Source: Candidatus Gordonibacter avicola (GTDB taxonomy: Bacteria > Actinomycetota > Coriobacteriia > Coriobacteriales > Eggerthellaceae). From it: a DNA stretch of 64,000 nucleotides. A program made the translations under genes and the position numbers. Of this stretch, positions 59,076 through 64,000 are shown piece after piece. Every line of letters begins with the position of its first letter. Positions within the stretch are counted from its first letter, which is position 1. The stretch lies in assembly GCA_019113915.1 (NCBI GenBank), contig DXGM01000039.1, positions 62,001 through 126,000 on the forward strand. The letters run 5' to 3'. The notes under the pieces were generated by a model. It searched no databases. It was not told where the DNA came from and saw nothing but the letters and a program-made list of their open reading frames with translations.

Positions 59076-61643
59076 ATGTCATTTGAAAAGTTCACCGACA
59101 AGGCGCGCAAAGTGCTTGTCCTTGCCCAGGACGAGGCTCGCTCGCTGCATCAGCCCTACGTGGGCACCGAACATATCCTGCTGGGACTCATCCAGGAGAA
59201 AGACGGCCTGGCCGCCCAGGCGCTCGACCGCCTGAACGTCAAGTACGACGGCGTGGTGCAAGCCATTCGCCAGGTGGTGGCCATCGACGAGGACACCGAT
59301 GTGTCGGGTCACCTGTCGTTCACGCCCCGCGTGAAGCGCGTGCTGGAAAACAGCCTGCGCGAGGCCATGCAGATGGGTCAATCCTACATTTCCACCGAGC
59401 ACTTGCTGCTCGGCATCGTGCGCGAAGGCGACGGCACGGCGCTTGAGGTACTCACGCGCCTGGGCGTGTCGGGCGACGACGTGCGCAGCGCGCTGAACGA
59501 CCTCGTGGGTCAAAGCCCGGTCTACGCTGGTCGCAATGCATTCGATCAGAGCGCGCAGGGCTCCGACAGCGTGCTGAAGGAATTCGGCACCGACCTTACG
59601 AAGAAGGCGCGCGACGGCAAGCTGGACCCGGTCATCGGCCGCGCCGGCGAAATCGAGCGCGTCATGCAGGTGCTTTCGCGCCGCCAGAAGAACAACCCGC
59701 TGCTCATCGGCGAGCCGGGCGTCGGCAAAACAGCCGTGGTCGAAGGTTTGGCGCAGCTCATCGTGTCGAACCAGGTGCCCGACATTCTGCGCGACAAGCG
59801 CCTGTTCACGCTTGACGTGAGTGCGCTCGTGGCCGGGTCGAAGTACCGCGGCGAATTCGAAGAGCGCCTGAAGAAGTGCATCAAAGAGGTGCAGGACGCG
59901 GGCGACATTATCCTGTTCATCGACGAAATTCACACGCTCATCGGCGCGGGCTCGGCCGAGGGCTCCATCGACGCCGCCGCCATTTTGAAGCCGCCGCTGT
60001 CCCGCGGTGAGATTCAGGTCGTCGGCGCCACCACCATCGACGAGTACCGCAAGCACCTGGAGAAAGACTCCGCCCTTGAGCGCCGCTTCCAGCCCATCAC
60101 TGTGGGCGAGCCGAACGAGGAACAGGCGCTGCGCATCATGGAGGGCCTGCGCGACCGCTACGAGGCGCACCACCAGGTGCACTTCACCGACGAGGCGCTG
60201 CAAGCGGCCGTGTTGCTGGCCAGCCGCTACATCCAGGATCGCTTCCTGCCCGACAAGGCCATCGACGTGCTTGACGAGGCGGGCGCGCGCATGCGCATTC
60301 GCAACATGACGCTGCCGAAGGAACTGCGTGACTTGGACGAGGAACTGCGCAAGCTGCGCGCCGAGAAAGACGGCGCCATCGCCGCCCAAGATTTCGAGCG
60401 CGCCGCCCAGTTGCGCGACGAGGAAGCCCAGCTCAAGGATAAGCGCGCCCAGGCCGAAAAGGACTGGGAGGAAAACGCCCAGAAAACCATCCAGCAGGTG
60501 ACGGTGGAAGACATCGCGGATGTGGTGTCCATGACCACGGGCGTGCCCGTGTCGAACCTCACCGAGGCCGAAACCGAGAAGCTGCTGCGCATGGAATCGG
60601 TGCTGCACGAGCGTGTGATTGGCCAGGAAGAGGCCGTGACCGCGCTTTCGAAGGCCATCCGCCGCTCGCGCTCAGGCCTCAAGGATCCGAAGCGCCCGGC
60701 CGGTTCGTTCATCTTCCTGGGCCCCTCGGGCGTGGGTAAGACTGAACTCTCGAAAGCGCTTGCCGAGTTCCTGTTCAACTCCGAGGATGCGCTGCTCTCG
60801 TTCGACATGTCCGAGTACATGGAGAAGCACAGCGTGTCGCGCCTGGTGGGTTCGCCTCCGGGCTACGTGGGCTTCGACGAGGGCGGCCAGCTGACGAAGG
60901 CCGTGCGCCAGCGCCCCTACTCGGTGGTGCTGTTCGACGAGATTGAAAAGGCGCACCCCGACGTGTTCAACATCCTGCTCCAAATTCTGGAGGAGGGCCG
61001 CTTGACGGACGCGCAGGGTCGCACGGTTGACTTCCGCAACACGGTTATCATCATGACGTCGAACGTGGGCGCACGCGAGATCGCGCAGCCTTCGACGCTC
61101 GGCTTCTCCACCGACGACCACGCGGGCCTCTCCGACAAGGAGATCAAGAGCCGCGTCATGTCCGAGATGAAGAAGCTGTTCAGGCCCGAGTTCCTGAACC
61201 GTATCGACGAGATTATCGTGTTCAAGAGCCTGACCGAACAGCAGATCGGCGAAATTGTGAAACTCATGGTGGCCGATTTGCGCGAGCGCCTTATCGCGCA
61301 GAACATGTCCATCAATTTGACGGATGCGGCGTGCAAGCTCATTGCGAAGGAAGGCACCGATGCCACGTTCGGCGCCCGTCCGCTCCGCCGTGCCATCCAG
61401 CGCCTGCTGGAAGACCCGCTGTCCGAGGAAATTCTCGAGGGCAAGTGGGAGAGTGGCTCCATCATTGACGTGGATGCCGTGGACGGCGAGCTGGTGTTCA
61501 CGCAGGGTTCGGGCGCTATCCCCGAGCCGCGCAAGCGCGATAGCATCGCGCGCGACGCTGAACTGCTGCTGACGAACTACGACCTCGGCCACGCCGGTGT
61601 CACCTCCGGAGGCGGCTCCGCCGCCGGTGGCGCTGCGGACTAA
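59076..61643 (+). CDS. clpC: ATP-dependent Clp protease ATP-binding subunit ClpC
   Basis: AAA+ unfoldase that feeds proteins to ClpP. The 855-aa chain has two N-terminal Clp-N repeats ([28 protein letters not shown]). AAA domain 1 follows with Walker [12 protein letters not shown] and [17 protein letters not shown]-like middle helix (about 420-470) carries the ClpC-type insertion. AAA domain 2 has [15 protein letters not shown] and [18 protein letters not shown] 59076 is supported by homology; the ribosome-binding site is weak (GAGGCT). A CIRCE operator lies upstream and a terminator at 61669. Confidence 0.94.
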   Translation: MSFEKFTDKARKVLVLAQDEARSLHQPYVGTEHILLGLIQEKDGLAAQALDRLNVKYDGVVQAIRQVVAIDEDTDVSGHLSFTPRVKRVLENSLREAMQMGQSYISTEHLLLGIVREGDGTALEVLTRLGVSGDDVRSALNDLVGQSPVYAGRNAFDQSAQGSDSVLKEFGTDLTKKARDGKLDPVIGRAGEIERVMQVLSRRQKNNPLLIGEPGVGKTAVVEGLAQLIVSNQVPDILRDKRLFTLDVSALVAGSKYRGEFEERLKKCIKEVQDAGDIILFIDEIHTLIGAGSAEGSIDAAAILKPPLSRGEIQVVGATTIDEYRKHLEKDSALERRFQPITVGEPNEEQALRIMEGLRDRYEAHHQVHFTDEALQAAVLLASRYIQDRFLPDKAIDVLDEAGARMRIRNMTLPKELRDLDEELRKLRAEKDGAIAAQDFERAAQLRDEEAQLKDKRAQAEKDWEENAQKTIQQVTVEDIADVVSMTTGVPVSNLTEAETEKLLRMESVLHERVIGQEEAVTALSKAIRRSRSGLKDPKRPAGSFIFLGPSGVGKTELSKALAEFLFNSEDALLSFDMSEYMEKHSVSRLVGSPPGYVGFDEGGQLTKAVRQRPYSVVLFDEIEKAHPDVFNILLQILEEGRLTDAQGRTVDFRNTVIIMTSNVGAREIAQPSTLGFSTDDHAGLSDKEIKSRVMSEMKKLFRPEFLNRIDEIIVFKSLTEQQIGEIVKLMVADLRERLIAQNMSINLTDAACKLIAKEGTDATFGARPLRRAIQRLLEDPLSEEILEGKWESGSIIDVDAVDGELVFTQGSGAIPEPRKRDSIARDAELLLTNYDLGHAGVTSGGGSAAGGAAD

Positions 61644-61668
61644 CGCCGACTGACATTATAATGAAACG

Positions 61669-61700
61669 AGAGCGCGCGGCTTGCGAAGGCCGCGCGCTCT
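61669..61700 (+). terminator. clpC terminator
   Basis: AGAGCGCGCGGC pairs perfectly with GCCGCGCGCTCT (12 bp, 8-nt loop). It is followed by GTCATAC, with little T-tract. Confidence 0.7.
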
Positions 61701-61745
61701 GTCATACTATGTGAAGACTAATGAACGACTGCGAGAGGGATTGCC

Positions 61746-62588
61746 ATGCCCAAAACCATTGACCCTATCTTTTCGTCGGAGGTGCTGCGCGCGCCGGAGT
61801 TGACGAGTGATGATTTGGACTTGGATACCCTTGCGCAGTCGCTGCACGGGCTGAAGGGCGAAGTGGACAAGAACCCGCAGACGGCAGCCATCATTTTGGC
61901 TGGCGGAACGGGGGAGCGCTTCGGCAAAGAGGGCGGCAAGCAGCTGGTGGAAATTGCCGGCAAGCCCATTCTCACGTGGTCGGCTGAGGCGTTTGACGCG
62001 GTGGGCGACATCGGGCTCATTGTTATTGTGTGCCCTGAAGACCGCTGCGATGAGTATCTGAAGAAAGCCATCGACCCATTCCCGTTTGTGACGCCCGTGG
62101 TGGTGGCACCGAGCGGCCCGAGCCGTCAGGAGTCCGCGTTCTCCGGCCTGGAATTCGTGCCCGACGAGTACGAATACGTCATCCTGCACGACGGCGCGCG
62201 CCCGCTCATTTCACCCGAACTCATTGGGCATACCATTGCCACGCTGAAAGGCAACATCGACTGCGACGGCGCTGTGGTGGCGCATCCGGCCGTCGACACG
62301 CTTAAAGTGGTGGAGAATGGCGTGATCATGGGCACGCCCGACCGCCGTGTGTTCTGGAATGCCCAGACGCCGCAGGTGTTCCGTGCGGGCATCTACCGCC
62401 GCGCCCATGCCTCGGCGCTGTCGGACGGCTTTGTGGGCACCGACGACTCGTCGCTCATTGAGCGTTTGGGTGGCCGTGTGCTCGTAGTGGAAGGCAAGCG
62501 CGACAACATCAAGCTGACCGTCCCCGAAGACTACCTGATGCTCGCCGCCGCCGTGCGAGCCATTTACCTGAAAGACCTGGAGCAATAG
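61746..62588 (+). CDS. ispD: 2-C-methyl-D-erythritol 4-phosphate cytidylyltransferase
   Basis: Third step of the MEP isoprenoid pathway, making CDP-ME from MEP and CTP. The catalytic loop [20 protein letters not shown] starts near residue 47. [25 protein letters not shown] and [15 protein letters not shown] are conserved family segments. The first 45 residues are an acidic extension absent from typical IspD (about 230 aa). The next gene is ispF 42 nt later. The isoprenoid precursors made here would feed the carotenoid operon. Confidence 0.9.
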   Translation: MPKTIDPIFSSEVLRAPELTSDDLDLDTLAQSLHGLKGEVDKNPQTAAIILAGGTGERFGKEGGKQLVEIAGKPILTWSAEAFDAVGDIGLIVIVCPEDRCDEYLKKAIDPFPFVTPVVVAPSGPSRQESAFSGLEFVPDEYEYVILHDGARPLISPELIGHTIATLKGNIDCDGAVVAHPAVDTLKVVENGVIMGTPDRRVFWNAQTPQVFRAGIYRRAHASALSDGFVGTDDSSLIERLGGRVLVVEGKRDNIKLTVPEDYLMLAAAVRAIYLKDLEQ

Positions 62589-62629
62589 CGTGCCACAGCT
62601 GCAAGCCGCGCGCTGATAGGGGAGAACCA

Positions 62630-63136
62630 GTGACCGATCTGACCGAAGCATTTTCCGCCCTCCGTATAGGCCAAGGGTATGACGTGCACGCGTTCGCTGA
62701 GGGGCGCAAGCTTATCCTGGGCGGCGTGGACATTCCGCACACGCGCGGGCTGCTGGGTCATTCGGATGCCGACGTGTTGGCGCACGCCATTTCCGACGCG
62801 CTTCTGGGCGGCATCCGCGGCGGCGACATCGGGAAGCTGTTCCCCGACACCGACCCCGCCTACAAGGACGCCGACTCCCTCAAACTTCTGTCCGCCGTGG
62901 CTGACAAGGTGCGCGCAGAAGGCTACACCATCCTGGACGTCGATTCCGTCATTGCTGCTCAGGCCCCCAAACTCTCGCCCTACCGCGACGCCATGCGCGA
63001 AAAACTGGCCGCCGCCATGGGCATTTCCGTCGAGAACGTGGGCGTGAAAGCCACCACCACCGAACACCTCGGCTTCGAAGGCCGCGAAGAAGGCATCTCC
63101 GCCACCGCCGTGTGTTTACTCTGTCGATGTTTCTAA
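62630..63136 (+). CDS. ispF: 2-C-methyl-D-erythritol 2,4-cyclodiphosphate synthase
   Basis: Fifth MEP-pathway step, cyclising CDP-ME 2-phosphate to MEcPP with release of CMP. 168 aa. [10 protein letters not shown] carries the Asp-Val-His zinc site and [10 protein letters not shown] follows. [20 protein letters not shown] has the third ligand His, and [17 protein letters not shown] is the C-terminal signature. Start is GTG 62630 with GGGGAGAAC upstream. Tandem ispD-ispF is a common arrangement. Confidence 0.93.
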   Translation: MTDLTEAFSALRIGQGYDVHAFAEGRKLILGGVDIPHTRGLLGHSDADVLAHAISDALLGGIRGGDIGKLFPDTDPAYKDADSLKLLSAVADKVRAEGYTILDVDSVIAAQAPKLSPYRDAMREKLAAAMGISVENVGVKATTTEHLGFEGREEGISATAVCLLCRCF

Positions 63137-63175
63137 GAGCCGGCTGCTCTGGATTGCGGCCGGCGTCAGACGCTG

Positions 63176-63184
63176 TGCTACAAT
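63176..63184 (+). promoter_or_regulatory. Extended -10 promoter for cysE-cysS
   Basis: TGCTACAAT fits TGnTAnnAT, 24 nt before the cysE start codon. Confidence 0.55.
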
Positions 63185-63208
63185 TCTCCATCGACAGAGA
63201 GGGTTTTT

Positions 63209-63880
63209 GTGAACATTTTCAAAACTATTGGCGAGGATATTCAGGCTGTTAAGGAGCGCGATCCGGCGGCGCAGAACTCGTTCGTCATTTGGTTGACGTA
63301 TCCGGGACTGCACGCGCGCTGGTCGCACGTGGTGGAGCATTGGCTGTGGAATCACGGTCTCAAAAGTCTTGCGCGCATATCGTCCCAGTTCACCCGCTGG
63401 ATGACGGGCGTTGAAATCCACCCGGCGGCGCAGATTGGGCGACGCTTCTTCATCGACCACGCCATGGGCGTTATCATTGGCGAAACCACCATCATCGGCG
63501 ACGATTGCACGCTCTATCAGGGCGTCACACTGGGTGGCACCGGCCACGAAATTGGTAAGCGCCACCCCACGCTGGAAAACAACGTGCTGGTGGGCGTGGG
63601 CGCATCGGTGTTGGGCAACATCACCATCGGCGAAAACTCCAAGGTGGGAGGCGGCGCTGTGGTGGTGAAGGACGTACCGCCGAACTCCACGGTGGTGGGC
63701 ATCCCGGGGCACATTGTCATGCGCGACGGCAAGCGCGTGGAGCGCGAGGCCAAGGACGCCGCGAAGCACCGCGAGAACCTGCCCGATCCCATTGAAGAGC
63801 AGTGCGAGAACCTCTGCGAGCGCATCCAAGCGCTCGAAAAGAAACTAGAAGAGCTTGAGAAGCAGGAGAAGCGCTCATGA
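63209..63880 (+). CDS. cysE: Serine O-acetyltransferase
   Basis: Makes O-acetylserine, the committed step of cysteine synthesis. The 223-aa chain has an N-terminal helical region and a left-handed beta helix of hexapeptide repeats. It shows [25 protein letters not shown] (written here in part: HPAAQIG, FIDHAMG), [10 protein letters not shown], and the GVGASVLGN with [15 protein letters not shown] end. The C-terminus is a charged coiled coil of about 45 residues. GTG 63209 has AGAGAGGG upstream. It overlaps cysS (ATGA). Confidence 0.92.
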   Translation: MNIFKTIGEDIQAVKERDPAAQNSFVIWLTYPGLHARWSHVVEHWLWNHGLKSLARISSQFTRWMTGVEIHPAAQIGRRFFIDHAMGVIIGETTIIGDDCTLYQGVTLGGTGHEIGKRHPTLENNVLVGVGASVLGNITIGENSKVGGGAVVVKDVPPNSTVVGIPGHIVMRDGKRVEREAKDAAKHRENLPDPIEEQCENLCERIQALEKKLEELEKQEKRS

Positions 63881-64000
63881 TTAGACTCTACGACACCAAG
63901 GTGCGCGAAAAGGTTGACCTCGAAACGCTCGAGCGCGGCAAGGTGGGCATGTACGTGTGCGGCCCCACCGTGTACAACCGCATTCACATTGGCAACGCGC
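63877..64000 (+). CDS. cysS: Cysteinyl-tRNA synthetase, N-terminal part (cut by window end)
   Basis: The first 41 codons of a class I tRNA synthetase. [12 protein letters not shown], then [10 protein letters not shown] with the zinc-binding Cys, and HIGNA, the HIGH-type motif, are diagnostic of CysRS. The ATG overlaps the cysE stop, so cysteine synthesis and charging are coupled. The rest lies beyond the window. Confidence 0.92.
   Translation, partial: MIRLYDTKVREKVDLETLERGKVGMYVCGPTVYNRIHIGNA

Overview
The window is a high-GC, gene-dense bacterial chromosome segment. The gene content suggests an anaerobic, Gram-positive-type actinobacterium of the Coriobacteriia (Eggerthellaceae-like): class B sortase, lipoprotein solute-binding protein, L-lactate dehydrogenase, a very long Lhr helicase, a TatD/TcdA pair, MEP-pathway isoprenoid genes, a HrcA-type CIRCE element and a type II-A CRISPR-Cas system with csn2. 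The genus cannot be fixed from the sequence alone.

Layout. 1-2110: the right-hand part of a diversity-generating retroelement (DGR): an Avd-like four-helix-bundle gene, an asparagine-codon-rich template repeat, a structured non-coding spacer and a reverse transcriptase with the DGR signature; the variable target gene must lie outside the window. 2300-6368: a carotenoid operon (CrtI-like desaturase, CrtB/CrtM-like synthase) ending in an unusual fusion of two polyprenol-kinase-like membrane domains. 6463-20908: housekeeping and envelope genes (lhr, tcdA, tatD, a patatin phospholipase, cydDC, an RNA methyltransferase, ldh). 20996-29333: a complete type II-A CRISPR-Cas locus: tracrRNA on the minus strand divergent from cas9, then cas9-cas1-cas2-csn2 with overlapping ends, and an array of 31 repeats and 30 spacers with a decayed distal end. 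29515-38723: polyphosphate:AMP phosphotransferase, a 39-aa membrane peptide, sortase B and purine synthesis (purM, purN, purH) interleaved with xdhC, a cysteine hydrolase and a PEBP gene. 38784-38904: a 42-bp inverted-repeat element resembling a REPIN or MITE. 39079-43984: a J-domain membrane protein and a three-gene lipid-modification candidate cluster (flippase-like, ATP-grasp, flippase-like). 44224-48817: a solute-binding lipoprotein paired with a dual GGDEF/EAL receptor. 48892-54539: a thioesterase, then a two-component system divergent from a MacAB-like export operon, with a symmetrical pair of regulator boxes between them. 54670-55557: a toxin-antitoxin pair beside tRNA-Pro. 55885-64000: tatA, greA, lysS (fused to a tRNA-binding domain), clpC under a CIRCE operator, ispD, ispF, cysE and the start of cysS.

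Themes. Isoprenoid supply (ispD, ispF) and use (crt genes plus the putative prenol-salvage kinase fusion) both occur here. Two RNA-guided or RNA-templated systems, the DGR and the Cas9 locus, lie within 30 kb of each other. Many genes share an extended -10 promoter (TGnTAnnAT) and are followed by compact hairpin terminators. All gene-family calls come from reading motifs in the translated sequence; no database search was run.
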